Assembly: GCA_027038175.1 (NCBI GenBank)
Contig: JALVYB010000060.1
Coordinates: 1-64,000 of the forward strand
Direction: 5' to 3'
DNA: 64,000 nt
DNA from: Caldifarciminota bacterium
GTDB taxonomy: Bacteria > Hydrothermota > Hydrothermia > UBA1063 > CAJXJZ01
Shown here: positions 1 through 7,627 of the stretch, piece by piece
How positions within the stretch are numbered: position 1 is the stretch's first letter
Layout: the number at the start of each line of letters is the position of its first letter
Notes under the pieces: model-generated
The model's database searches: none
What the model was told of the DNA's origin: nothing
The model's input: the letters and a program-made list of their open reading frames with translations, nothing else
Program-made: the position numbers and the translations under genes

Positions 1-90
1 GCCACTTGGAAAGCTGCTCATATTATCCTGCATTACTATAGTGCTTCCCTGCAGGATCCCTATTGCAAGAAAGATACTCAACAGATTCAT
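1..90 (-). CDS. secreted protein, N-terminus only (cut by window start)
   Basis: Open frame on the minus strand from an ATG at 90 to the window edge, 30 codons. A strong ribosome binding site (GGGAGG) lies 6 bases upstream. The peptide begins MNLLSIFLAIGILQGS, a short hydrophobic stretch typical of a signal peptide or membrane anchor, followed by a polar stretch. Nothing more of the gene is visible, so its function is unknown. It lies downstream of the sigma-54 activator gene on the same strand and behind a sigma-54-like promoter at 120-134, so it is a likely target of that activator. Confidence 0.6.
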   Translation of the reverse strand, partial: MNLLSIFLAIGILQGSTIVMQDNMSSFPSG

Positions 91-119
91 AGAAAACCTC
101 CCTTTTGCCATTTTATATA

Positions 120-134
120 ACAATTTTTGTGCCA
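120..134 (-). promoter_or_regulatory. sigma-54-like -24/-12 promoter
   Basis: On the minus strand TGGCAC is followed by five bases and TTGT. This matches the sigma-54 consensus TGGCAC-N5-TTGC, including the exact 10-base spacing between the GG and the G of the -12 element. The only mismatch is T for C at -12. Transcription would start near 108, leaving a short leader with GGGAGG before the ATG at 90. The TGGCAC is one arm of an inverted repeat (129-134 with 143-148). The neighbouring sigma-54 activator strengthens the call. Confidence 0.5.
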
Positions 135-242
135 GTGGGAAATGGCACTGTCGCAATAACCAACAGCACCTCCCTAATTAACATAAAGCACTGAGTATCA
201 GGCTTTTATCAAAAAAGTTATAGTAAAGGGGATAATCCACTC

Positions 243-276
243 GGTGTCGAAAATTTGAACACATATATTCCTCAAT
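243..276 (+). repeat. dispersed palindromic repeat, copy A
   Basis: A 34-base element in the gap between the activator gene and the secreted-protein gene recurs at 38368-38398 in the same orientation with small gaps. It has a 19-base imperfect palindrome (244-262) with arms GTGT and ACAC around an AT-rich core, followed by a shared CCTCAAT. Its centre is about 145 bases upstream of the predicted sigma-54 transcription start, a usual distance for an activator binding site. It could also be a mobile-element remnant. Confidence 0.5.
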
Positions 277-311
277 TTGTAACTTGTTGATTTACAAAGG
301 GTAATATTGTA

Positions 312-2159
312 TTATTTCTTGAATGATTTGGGTATTGTGATGCCGTATTTTTTGATTTTCGACAGCAGGGTGGTTCTTGCAACCCCAAGCCTCTTGGCTG
401 CCTGTTTTTCATTCCACCCCATCTCTTCAAGCGTCTCAAGGATTATATTTCTCTCAAAATCCTCCACCATTGCCTTTAAATTCGTTCCCTGCATGAGTTT
501 TTTCTTTATTCTATCAGACAGATGTCTGAACTGTAATTTTTCTCCATCATTACAGAATGCCACTGCTCTTTCTATCTCATGCTCAAGTTCCCTTATATTG
601 CCAGGCCATTTGTATAGCATAAAAGCATCCATAACCTTTTTGCTAACTCCAGGTATTCGCTTTCCCATTTTTATGGCCGCTCTTTTAACGAAATAATCAA
701 CAAGGAGCGGAATGTCGGTCTTTCTTTCCCACAAAGGCGGAAGTTCTATTGTTATACCGGCAAGACGGAAAAAGAGGTCTTTTCTAAACTTTCCCTCTCT
801 AATCATCTTTTCAAGGCTCATATTTGATGCTGCAATTATTCTTATATCCACCTGAATGGGCTCTGTTCCGCCAACTCTCCTTATTGTCTTTTCCTCAAGA
901 ACTCTGAGCAGTTTCGCCTGCATGGCAAGAGAAGTTGCTTCTACTTCGTCAAGAAAAATAGTGCCACCATGTGCTATTTCAAACAGTCCTCTTTTTCTCG
1001 ATATAGCACCTGTAAATGCACCTCTTTCATGACCAAACAACTCTGATTCAAGCAGAGTTTCTGGGATAGCGCCACAGTCTATTACTATAAATGGTGCAAG
1101 CCTTCTTGCGGAAAGTTCGTGTATTTTTCTTGCAACAAGTTCCTTTCCAGTTCCGGTCTCACCAAGAATCAAAACCGGCAAATCATTCTGTGCAGCAACC
1201 AAAATAGCGTCCTTCACTCTCTTAATGGCTTTGGAATTACCTATTATCTCCTTCTCTCCCACTATAACCTTTGCTTTCCTTCCCACATCAGAGGTTAAAT
1301 ACCCTTTTCCACCTTCGCGAGAGCGTTTAAGTGATTGTTCTGCCTTAATAAAAATCTCTTCCACATCCTTGAAATTCTCCATCTTGCTTGACGTCACCCC
1401 TATATTCACATCTATATCTATACTCTTACCCATAACGTGAAAAGTCTGAAATTTCATAGTGGAACGGAGTCTATCAGCAAAGGTCTTTATCCCTTCTGTA
1501 CCGGTATGAGGCATCAAAATTGCAAAAGTAGAAGTTGAGTATCTCGCCAGAAGGTCACTCCTTCTCAAAACCTTCTTAAGAACTTCTCCCACCTTTACAA
1601 CGAGTTTCTCTGCAAATTGAACTCCATACGTACTTACAATTTCCTCGTATCCCGCAATTTCTACAAGTGCAAGTGAGAAATCCTCTTCATATCTGTAAAA
1701 CCTGTGCAATTGTTCATCAGTTCTTAACTTGAGGTACTGAAAATTGGGTAGACCGGTTAAAGGGTCCTGATATACGGATTCTTTAATTATATAATAGTCA
1801 AGGAGTTGTGGCAAAAACGATAGAAGCGTTTTAAAATCACTCTTACGTAATGCCCTCTGGTTATCAATGACGAGGACAGCAGTAACAAAACCAACACCCT
1901 TAATTGGGATTAAAACATCAGTTCCAATTTCCAGCTGTTCATAGAGATGTTCCGAAATATGACGAAATTTGTTTAACTCTGCTTCATCGTAACCCTGGGA
2001 AACTTCAAGTCTTATTGAACCATTTGGTTTTAGAATAAATACCGCAACCTTTTTCGTCAGCGACCGCTCCACAAGGAACTTTATGACAGAGTGTGCCAGA
2101 TCTTCGACATCTCTAAATTCAGAGAACTTTTCAAGCAATTCGACAGGAAGGTCGCTCAT
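312..2159 (-). CDS. sigma-54-dependent transcriptional activator with GAF and degenerate GGDEF domains
   Basis: A 615-residue bacterial enhancer-binding protein. Domains in order: GAF-like sensor (about 15-125), GGDEF-family domain (about 130-295), AAA+ sigma-54 interaction domain (about 303-540) and a Fis-type helix-turn-helix (about 565-608). The AAA+ domain is intact: Walker A GETGTGKE (333-340), GAFTGA loop that contacts sigma-54 (380-385), Walker B IFLDEVE (401-407). In the GGDEF domain the signature itself is replaced by STSTF (208-212), so it should not make cyclic-di-GMP and probably acts as a sensor or dimerisation module. The likely target is the gene at 1-90; gcvT is divergent. Confidence 0.9.
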   Translation of the reverse strand: MSDLPVELLEKFSEFRDVEDLAHSVIKFLVERSLTKKVAVFILKPNGSIRLEVSQGYDEAELNKFRHISEHLYEQLEIGTDVLIPIKGVGFVTAVLVIDNQRALRKSDFKTLLSFLPQLLDYYIIKESVYQDPLTGLPNFQYLKLRTDEQLHRFYRYEEDFSLALVEIAGYEEIVSTYGVQFAEKLVVKVGEVLKKVLRRSDLLARYSTSTFAILMPHTGTEGIKTFADRLRSTMKFQTFHVMGKSIDIDVNIGVTSSKMENFKDVEEIFIKAEQSLKRSREGGKGYLTSDVGRKAKVIVGEKEIIGNSKAIKRVKDAILVAAQNDLPVLILGETGTGKELVARKIHELSARRLAPFIVIDCGAIPETLLESELFGHERGAFTGAISRKRGLFEIAHGGTIFLDEVEATSLAMQAKLLRVLEEKTIRRVGGTEPIQVDIRIIAASNMSLEKMIREGKFRKDLFFRLAGITIELPPLWERKTDIPLLVDYFVKRAAIKMGKRIPGVSKKVMDAFMLYKWPGNIRELEHEIERAVAFCNDGEKLQFRHLSDRIKKKLMQGTNLKAMVEDFERNIILETLEEMGWNEKQAAKRLGVARTTLLSKIKKYGITIPKSFKK

Positions 2160-2182
2160 GTCAATATATTAACTCCTAATTT

Positions 2183-2211
2183 TTGAACATTCAAGAGGGG
2201 GGTGTTATAAT
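2183..2211 (+). promoter_or_regulatory. sigma-70-type promoter for gcvT
   Basis: TTGAAC (2183-2188), a 17-base spacer and a perfect TATAAT (2206-2211). Transcription would start near 2218, giving a leader of about 16 bases that contains the GAGGAGGAG ribosome binding site. The -35 overlaps the palindrome TTGAACATTCAA, a possible regulator site in the divergent gap with the activator gene. Confidence 0.75.
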
Positions 2212-2233
2212 TTTCGACATAGAGGAGGAGAAA

Positions 2234-3331
2234 ATGCTTAAAAGAACGCCATTTTACGAGTTCCACAAAGAACTGGGTGCAAAGATGGTTGACTTTGCAG
2301 GGTTTGAAATGCCCATACAATACAAAGAAGGAATCGTCAAAGAACACCGCTGGGTAAGGGAAAAAGCAGGGATATTTGATGTTTCGCACATGGGTGAGAT
2401 TGAAATAAAAGGTTCTGATGCTCTAAAATTCGTGAACTATGTTACAAGTAATGATGCTTCAAAACTTGAAGTTATGCAGGTGCAGTACTCCACATTCCCA
2501 ACCGATAAAGGCACCATAGTGGACGATCTCTTAGTTTACAGGCTTTCCGAAAACCATTTCCTGCTTGTGGTAAATGCTGCAAATATTGAAAAAGACTATA
2601 ACTGGATAGTCTCTCACAAAAAGGGAGATGTAGAGATTATAAACAGGTCTGACGAATATGCAGAAATAGCCTTCCAGGGTCCTCTCTCAGAAGAGATTTT
2701 GCAGAGAATAACAGAAGAAAAACTTGCAGACATACCTTATTACCATGCGGCATTTGTAAAGGTTCTCGATAAGAAAGTGCTTGTATCAAGAACCGGGTAC
2801 ACGGGGGAAGACGGTTTTGAACTTTACTTTGAAGACTTTGAACATGCAAAAGACGTGTTTAAAAAACTTCTTGATTTTCCAGAGGTTAAACCTGCCGCCC
2901 TTGGTGCAAGAGATACTCTAAGGTTAGAAATGGGGTATTGCCTTTATGGTAACGACATTGATGAAACAACCAATATTATAGAAGCGGGTCTCTCATGGAT
3001 TCTCAAACTTGACAAAGACGAGTTCATTGGAAAAGAGGCACTTTTGAAGATAAAGGAAGAAGGACCAACGAGAAGAAGAGTGGGATTTATTACAGAGAGA
3101 AAAGCCGCTATACCACGCCATGGGCAAAAGATTTTTAAAGATGGAGTGGAAGTAGGACAGGTAACGAGCGGGACAATGTCCCCTTCACTTGGAATAGGTA
3201 TAGGAATGGGCTATGTAAAAAGGCCTCATACCAAAAAAGGCACCGAAATCGAGATAGATATAAGAGGAAGAAAAGAACTTGCAAAGATAGTTAAATTACC
3301 ATTTTATAAAGAGGGCACTGTAAAAAGGTAG
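2234..3331 (+). CDS. gcvT: aminomethyltransferase (glycine cleavage T protein)
   Basis: A 365-residue T protein, the usual family length. It transfers the methylene group from the lipoyl-bound aminomethyl intermediate on H protein to tetrahydrofolate and releases ammonia. Recognisable parts are the N-terminal MVDFAGFEMPIQY region, FDVSHMGE, and NIIEAGLSWILKLDK followed by the C-terminal barrel. The frame is open from 2183, but I chose the ATG at 2234 because GAGGAGGAG precedes it and the family begins here. The other glycine cleavage genes are not in the window; lipA at 44260 makes the lipoyl cofactor. No glycine riboswitch fits in the short leader. Confidence 0.93.
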   Translation: MLKRTPFYEFHKELGAKMVDFAGFEMPIQYKEGIVKEHRWVREKAGIFDVSHMGEIEIKGSDALKFVNYVTSNDASKLEVMQVQYSTFPTDKGTIVDDLLVYRLSENHFLLVVNAANIEKDYNWIVSHKKGDVEIINRSDEYAEIAFQGPLSEEILQRITEEKLADIPYYHAAFVKVLDKKVLVSRTGYTGEDGFELYFEDFEHAKDVFKKLLDFPEVKPAALGARDTLRLEMGYCLYGNDIDETTNIIEAGLSWILKLDKDEFIGKEALLKIKEEGPTRRRVGFITERKAAIPRHGQKIFKDGVEVGQVTSGTMSPSLGIGIGMGYVKRPHTKKGTEIEIDIRGRKELAKIVKLPFYKEGTVKR

Positions 3332-3338
3332 GTGAAAC

Positions 3339-3623
3339 ATGGATGAGATGAAAAAACCATTTGAAATAGAGTTACCTCCTGATAAGGCAGAGGGGACCTA
3401 CTCAAATATGGTTGTTATTTCTCACTCTGCATCAGAGATAATCATTGATTTTGCACGGATAATGCCCGGCGTACCAAAGGCAAGGGTACAATCGAGAATT
3501 ATAATGACTCCTCAACATGCCAAAGGACTCTTAAAAACCCTTGAGGAGAATCTCAAAAAATACGAAGCCCAGTTCGGAGAGATAAAAATACCGGGAGGAG
3601 ACGAAAAGAGAGTCGGTTTTTAA
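3339..3623 (+). CDS. DUF3467 family protein
   Basis: A 94-residue protein matching the small DUF3467 family: the central YSNMVVISHSASEIIIDFA and PGVPKARVQSRIIMTPQHAK segments are characteristic. Its biochemical function is not known. It starts 7 bases after gcvT and ends 3 bases before truA, so the three genes are probably one transcript. No signal peptide or membrane segment is visible, so it is probably cytoplasmic. The charged tail ending KRVGF is variable in the family. Confidence 0.8.
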   Translation: MDEMKKPFEIELPPDKAEGTYSNMVVISHSASEIIIDFARIMPGVPKARVQSRIIMTPQHAKGLLKTLEENLKKYEAQFGEIKIPGGDEKRVGF

Positions 3624-3626
3624 GCC

Positions 3627-4355
3627 TTGTACGTTTATAGATTAACCATATCTTACGACGGTACTGATTACTCTGGCTGGCAGATACAGAAAAACAGGCG
3701 AACAGTCCAGGGAGTTATACAAACTGCTTTAAAACGCTTCTTCCCGTATAATTTCAAATTCATAGGTGCATCCAGGACAGATAGAGGGGTTCATGCAGAG
3801 GGGCAGGTTGCCTCTCTGCACCTTAAAGAGCCATTGAAAATAGAACCTGAAAGGTTTAAAAGAGCCCTCAACTCAATGTTACCAGGAGATATTTTTATTA
3901 AAACAATAGAAGAAGTCTCACCCGATTTTCATGCGCGATTCTCGGCAAAAGGGAAACTCTATAGATACACAATTAAGAAGGGCAAAAACCCATTTACTTC
4001 AAGGTATGAGTGGCAGATTGAATTTGACCTTGATTTTAAACACCTCCTACAACTTGCAAGGATAACAAAAGGAAAACATGATTTTTCGCACATTCACATA
4101 GGGGACAGAAACGTTTCGCCGGTTGTTAACCTTTTTTACACACAAGTGGAGAAAAGTGGAGATAGATACATTTTTTACATTGCAGGAGATAGATTTACAT
4201 ATAAACTCGTTAGAATTATTGTGGGAGAAATGGTGTATAATACCCGTAAGGGTATGTCTATCAATGACTATTATGATTTTTTAAACAGAAAAAAACCTAA
4301 AAATTTCCACATTGCACCACCAAATGGTTTATGCCTTGTTAACGTATTTTATTGA
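3627..4355 (+). CDS. truA: tRNA pseudouridine(38-40) synthase
   Basis: A 242-residue TruA. It isomerises uridines 38-40 in the tRNA anticodon arm. The catalytic motif is SRTDRGVHA with the nucleophile Asp52, and the N-terminal YDGTDYSGWQ and the later FTYKLVRIIVG strand are typical. The best start is TTG at 3627, just after the DUF3467 stop. No ATG lies close enough and no good ribosome binding site is visible, so translation may be coupled to the upstream gene. Confidence 0.92.
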   Translation: MYVYRLTISYDGTDYSGWQIQKNRRTVQGVIQTALKRFFPYNFKFIGASRTDRGVHAEGQVASLHLKEPLKIEPERFKRALNSMLPGDIFIKTIEEVSPDFHARFSAKGKLYRYTIKKGKNPFTSRYEWQIEFDLDFKHLLQLARITKGKHDFSHIHIGDRNVSPVVNLFYTQVEKSGDRYIFYIAGDRFTYKLVRIIVGEMVYNTRKGMSINDYYDFLNRKKPKNFHIAPPNGLCLVNVFY

Positions 4356-4386
4356 TTTACAGTATGTTGTACGCTAAGCACTTCCA

Positions 4387-4414
4387 ATGTGGAAAACCCA
4401 TAAGTTTTCCACAT
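4387..4414 (+). promoter_or_regulatory. inverted pair of DnaA-like boxes upstream of mraZ
   Basis: Perfect 11-base inverted repeat (4387-4397 and 4404-4414, six-base loop). Each arm contains a DnaA-box-like nonamer: TTTTCCACA at 4405-4413 and its complement at 4388-4396, both fitting TTWTNCACA. No U-tract follows, so it is a poor intrinsic terminator for truA. A third, perfect box lies at 4452-4460. Confidence 0.5.
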
Positions 4415-4451
4415 CTCTGTATATGGCGTAAAATTTAGTATTGCAACGATT

Positions 4452-4460
4452 TTATCCACA
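4452..4460 (+). promoter_or_regulatory. consensus DnaA box
   Basis: TTATCCACA, the exact consensus DnaA box, ends four bases before the -35 element of the mraZ promoter. Bound DnaA here would sit on or next to RNA polymerase. With the inverted pair at 4387-4414 it makes three boxes in 75 bases upstream of the division cluster. Confidence 0.55.
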
Positions 4461-4464
4461 TCCC

Positions 4465-4493
4465 TTGACAAATCAGTATGCAGGTTTTAAACT
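4465..4493 (+). promoter_or_regulatory. main promoter of the dcw cluster
   Basis: Consensus TTGACA (4465-4470), a 17-base spacer and TAAACT (4488-4493). Transcription would start at about 4500, inside the MraZ operator. This is the only strong promoter seen before the tightly packed genes mraZ to ftsZ. Confidence 0.75.
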
Positions 4494-4496
4494 TTA

Positions 4497-4521
4497 TGGG
4501 TAAAAGTGGGGATTAGTGGAT
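4497..4521 (+). promoter_or_regulatory. MraZ operator, three direct repeats
   Basis: TGGGT (4497-4501), TGGGG (4507-4511) and TGGAT (4517-4521) are separated by exactly five bases each. This is the TGGGN-N5 arrangement known for MraZ binding in E. coli. The array covers the predicted transcription start and the mraZ start codon, so MraZ binding should repress its own operon. Confidence 0.7.
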
Positions 4522-4951
4522 GAAAAATAGAAACTCGAGATTGGTAAAAATTGATGAGAAAGGACGTGTATTTTTACCTTCCAGCATCAAAAAGGGATTG
4601 TATTACGGAGAAAAACTAATATTAACATCAGGCTTTGAACCCTGTATATACGTGTTCTCAGAAACAAACTGGAAACGATTAATGGATGAAATTGGAACAG
4701 TAACACCATTTTCTCCTCCAAATTTAAAAAATACATTGCGACACCTTCAGGGTAACTCAGAAGAACTTGAACTTGACTCACAGGGACGAATACTTATACC
4801 AGGACACCTTTTTGAATATGCCCGTCTTAAAGACCGTGTATTTTTCGTGAGAATGGATACATGGTTTGAAATATGGAACCCAGAGGTATATAGAAAATTT
4901 ATGGAACAGAACCCGATAAAATCATATTTTACAGGGCCGAAAGATGAATGA
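4520..4951 (+). CDS. mraZ: transcriptional regulator MraZ
   Basis: A 143-residue MraZ, the usual length. Two SpoVT/AbrB-like DNA-binding repeats are visible: VKIDEKGRVFLPSSIK (about 9-24) and LELDSQGRILIPGHL (about 82-96). MraZ forms ring oligomers and represses the division and cell-wall operon it heads. The last operator repeat overlaps its ATG. It overlaps rsmH by eight bases, which suggests translational coupling. Confidence 0.95.
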   Translation: MKNRNSRLVKIDEKGRVFLPSSIKKGLYYGEKLILTSGFEPCIYVFSETNWKRLMDEIGTVTPFSPPNLKNTLRHLQGNSEELELDSQGRILIPGHLFEYARLKDRVFFVRMDTWFEIWNPEVYRKFMEQNPIKSYFTGPKDE

Positions 4952-5876
4952 TATTGTGCATATACCGGTCCTCGCAGATGAAATAATCAGCATGCTAAAA
5001 GGATACGAAAAAATTGTGGTAGATGCAACCTGTGGAAATGGAGGTCATTCTTATATTTTTGCGACACAACTCGCTGACAATATACAGAGACTCTTTTGTT
5101 TCGACAAGGACACAGAGACTCTTAAAATTGCACAAAACCGTCTCAATAAATTTTCATTCGTTGAATTTGTACCTGAGTCATACACTGCGATTAAAAGAGT
5201 GCTTGAAAACGCTAATCTGCGCGCCACCTTTGTACTTTTCGACCTTGGTCTTTCCATGTGGCAGATTAAAAAATCAAACAGGGGATTTACTTTCCATGAG
5301 AACGAACCTCTGGATATGCGGTATGACATAAGAGAGGGAGAACCCCTATCTCATTTTCTGAAAAAGATGTTACCAGAAGAAATAGAAAATATTCTCAAAA
5401 CATACGGTGAAGTGAAAAAGGCCTCTAAAATAGCCGTATCCATTGTAAGAGAGAGAAAAAGAACAGAGTTCAAGACAACTTTGGAACTTGTAAATCTATT
5501 AAGACATCTTGGCCTGCCAACCAGTGAAATTCAAAAGGTCTTTATGGCTTTTAGAATCTACGTTAACAGGGAACTTCATACGCTGGTGGAAGGGATAAAA
5601 TCAGCCATAGAGGCAACTCAGAAAGGTGGAAGAATAGCCTTTATAACTTACCATTCCATAGAAGATAGAATTGTTAAAAAAATTTCCAAAATAGAAGGTA
5701 TGAAAAAAGTAGAACCATATCCTATTTTTCCCACTCAAAAAGAAATTAAACAAAATAGAGCAGCAAGGAGTGCAAAACTCAGGGTCTTTGAAAAAGGAGT
5801 AGATGATGTTAAAGAAACCAATTATACTATCATTGATTCTATGGTTTCTTCTTTTCCTGCCCCTTCTGCTCGTTAG
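4944..5876 (+). CDS. rsmH: 16S rRNA (cytosine-1402 N4) methyltransferase
   Basis: A 310-residue RsmH (MraW), the standard second gene of dcw clusters. The N-terminus HIPVLADEII and the SAM-binding loop DATCGNGGHS are family hallmarks, as are FDLGLSMWQI, RGFTFHENEPLDMRYD and the C-terminal FITYHSIEDRIVK. It methylates C1402 of 16S rRNA in the ribosomal P site. Its 3' end overlaps the start of the ftsL-like gene by 74 bases. Confidence 0.95.
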   Translation: MNDIVHIPVLADEIISMLKGYEKIVVDATCGNGGHSYIFATQLADNIQRLFCFDKDTETLKIAQNRLNKFSFVEFVPESYTAIKRVLENANLRATFVLFDLGLSMWQIKKSNRGFTFHENEPLDMRYDIREGEPLSHFLKKMLPEEIENILKTYGEVKKASKIAVSIVRERKRTEFKTTLELVNLLRHLGLPTSEIQKVFMAFRIYVNRELHTLVEGIKSAIEATQKGGRIAFITYHSIEDRIVKKISKIEGMKKVEPYPIFPTQKEIKQNRAARSAKLRVFEKGVDDVKETNYTIIDSMVSSFPAPSAR

Positions 5877-6123
5877 TAAAACAGTAAGAATAGGCAGGGA
5901 AATCGTAAAGTTAAACACAGGAAAACTCAGGGTAGAAAGCATTTATAGTGAAGAAGTAAGGAAAGAAAACTCATTAAGATATTTACTTATAAGGAGCGCA
6001 GTATATGGTGGACATATTAAAGATTCGGTCATGGCGACTTTATCTCACAGGCAGCATACTGCTTCTTCTATTTTCTTTGTCCACAATCCAGCTCTGGACA
6101 TTGCAAATAGGAGCAAAAGGTAA
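5803..6123 (+). CDS. ftsL: FtsL-like division protein
   Basis: A 106-codon frame in the position where ftsL normally lies, between rsmH and ftsI. It has AAAAAGGAG just upstream of tandem ATGs. The protein has a single N-terminal membrane helix (about 6-24) and then a Lys/Glu-rich, potentially coiled-coil segment (about 28-65), the expected FtsL layout. FtsL is too divergent for motif proof, so the name rests on position and topology. The last 39 codons overlap the ftsI start in another frame by 119 bases, so the C-terminal tail is unlikely to be conserved. Confidence 0.6.
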   Translation: MMLKKPIILSLILWFLLFLPLLLVSKTVRIGREIVKLNTGKLRVESIYSEEVRKENSLRYLLIRSAVYGGHIKDSVMATLSHRQHTASSIFFVHNPALDIANRSKR

Positions 6124-7627
6124 AAAACTGAGAGAAAGAGCAGAGAAACAGTTCTATGACGAAATAACGCTGCCTGCAAGTCGCGGAGTTATTTACGACA
6201 GGCACAATAGGCCTATAGCCATTAACGTTGGGAACATAGAGGTTTATCAGCATGGTCCACTCAACAAAGATGTGATAGCATCTTTAAAAAGATATGGTCT
6301 TTCTCCAATTTCAGGCAATCTGCATAAAAGAACAGCATATATCGGATACACAACTTTTGAATACATCGACTCCCTCGAATATTTGAGGAAAAGTAAAAAA
6401 GCCAATATCTCCTACTACAGATACTGGTCAAGGGCATACGTAATAGAAGAAGGCTACAGCAGTCTCATAGGCTATGTTGGTAAGGACAGAAAGGGCCTCT
6501 CAGGACTTGAAAAAATCCTTGACCCATATCTACGTGGGACAAACGGTAAACTGCCCTGCTTCAAAACCGGCGAAAAGTATAGTAGAAAAAGATTTTTCAC
6601 GCTTGAAAAAAAGAGAGTTAATCCTGTAAATGGAAAGAGTTTAAAACTGTCCATTGACTCCTACATGCAGGAGATAGCATATGCAGCACTGAAGGAGAAA
6701 GTAGATGAATTGTCCGCTAAAGGTGGATTTGTTATCATAACCAACCCCAACAATGGAGAGATTCTAAGCATGGTCTCCTATCCTATAAAGCATAACGAGA
6801 ACTTTGTACTCTCATACCCATACGAACCCGGGTCCACCTTTAAAATCGTTGCTTATTCAAAAGCCCTTGATGATTCCATTATAAACCCATTTGATTCCAT
6901 TGACACAGAGGGGGGCATGCTCGTTGTTGACAATAAAACCATAAGGGACGTGCACAAGATGGGAAAAATTACCTGGCTTGAGGCATTCTCTCACTCTTCA
7001 AATGTCGCAGCAGCCAAACTTGCGTTAAAACTTGGAAGAAAGAAAATGTATGAGCAAATGCTTAAACTGGGGCTTGGAGTTCCTACGGGCTCGTTTCTGA
7101 AAGGAGAGTTTAAATCTCCTGGTGATTACAGAAAATGGAAAGATTCAAAACTTGCCACACTCGGAATTGGATATGGCCTTTTGGTAAATGGACTCCAGAT
7201 GGCAATGGCATACGGTGCAGTTGCAAACGGAGGATACGTGTATTCTCCTAAGATTCTTTACAGTTCTATGCCTGTAAAGGAGAGAAAGGCACTTGGTGAA
7301 AGAAGTGTAAAATACCTGAAGTTGTTTATGAGACGAGTTGTAGAGGAAGGAACAGGTAAAAAAGCTCGCATTAAAGACATAACAGTTTGCGGAAAAACAG
7401 GAACAGCAATGGTATACGATAGAGAAAAACACTATTATAACCCCAGAAGAAAAGTCACGTCATTTATAGGTTTTTTACCGTGCAATGCTCCAGAGTACCT
7501 CATATATGTTGTAATATTCGAACCCAAAGGCACACCCTGGCTTATGTATGGAGGTGAGGTGGCTGCTCCTGTGTTTAAAAAGATAGCAGAGAAACTCATG
7601 TACAGGAGGATTCATGAGAATATCTGA
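6005..7627 (+). CDS. ftsI: division-specific peptidoglycan transpeptidase (FtsI/PBP class B)
   Basis: A 540-residue class B penicillin-binding protein that crosslinks septal peptidoglycan in complex with FtsW. It has a membrane anchor (about 13-35), an N-terminal dimerisation region starting PASRGVIYDRHNRPIA, and a transpeptidase domain. The active-site motifs are complete: STFK (277-280), SSN (331-333) and KTG (463-465). No PASTA domains follow, so it is FtsI-like rather than SpoVD-like. It overlaps the ftsL-like frame by 119 bases and murE by 14 bases. Confidence 0.95.
   Translation: MVDILKIRSWRLYLTGSILLLLFSLSTIQLWTLQIGAKGKKLRERAEKQFYDEITLPASRGVIYDRHNRPIAINVGNIEVYQHGPLNKDVIASLKRYGLSPISGNLHKRTAYIGYTTFEYIDSLEYLRKSKKANISYYRYWSRAYVIEEGYSSLIGYVGKDRKGLSGLEKILDPYLRGTNGKLPCFKTGEKYSRKRFFTLEKKRVNPVNGKSLKLSIDSYMQEIAYAALKEKVDELSAKGGFVIITNPNNGEILSMVSYPIKHNENFVLSYPYEPGSTFKIVAYSKALDDSIINPFDSIDTEGGMLVVDNKTIRDVHKMGKITWLEAFSHSSNVAAAKLALKLGRKKMYEQMLKLGLGVPTGSFLKGEFKSPGDYRKWKDSKLATLGIGYGLLVNGLQMAMAYGAVANGGYVYSPKILYSSMPVKERKALGERSVKYLKLFMRRVVEEGTGKKARIKDITVCGKTGTAMVYDREKHYYNPRRKVTSFIGFLPCNAPEYLIYVVIFEPKGTPWLMYGGEVAAPVFKKIAEKLMYRRIHENI

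Noticed and set aside
113-184. 24-codon minus-strand frame with GGGAGG nearby, upstream of the secreted-protein gene
   Set aside because: The GGGAGG lies inside the frame rather than before its ATG, the frame overlaps the sigma-54-like promoter, and the peptide shows no recognisable feature; not enough to call a small gene or leader peptide.
352-364. Third match (13 bases) to the palindromic repeat within the activator gene
   Set aside because: It encodes the LLSKIKKYG recognition helix region of the Fis-type domain, lacks the flanking ACAC and CCTCAAT parts, and is most simply chance.
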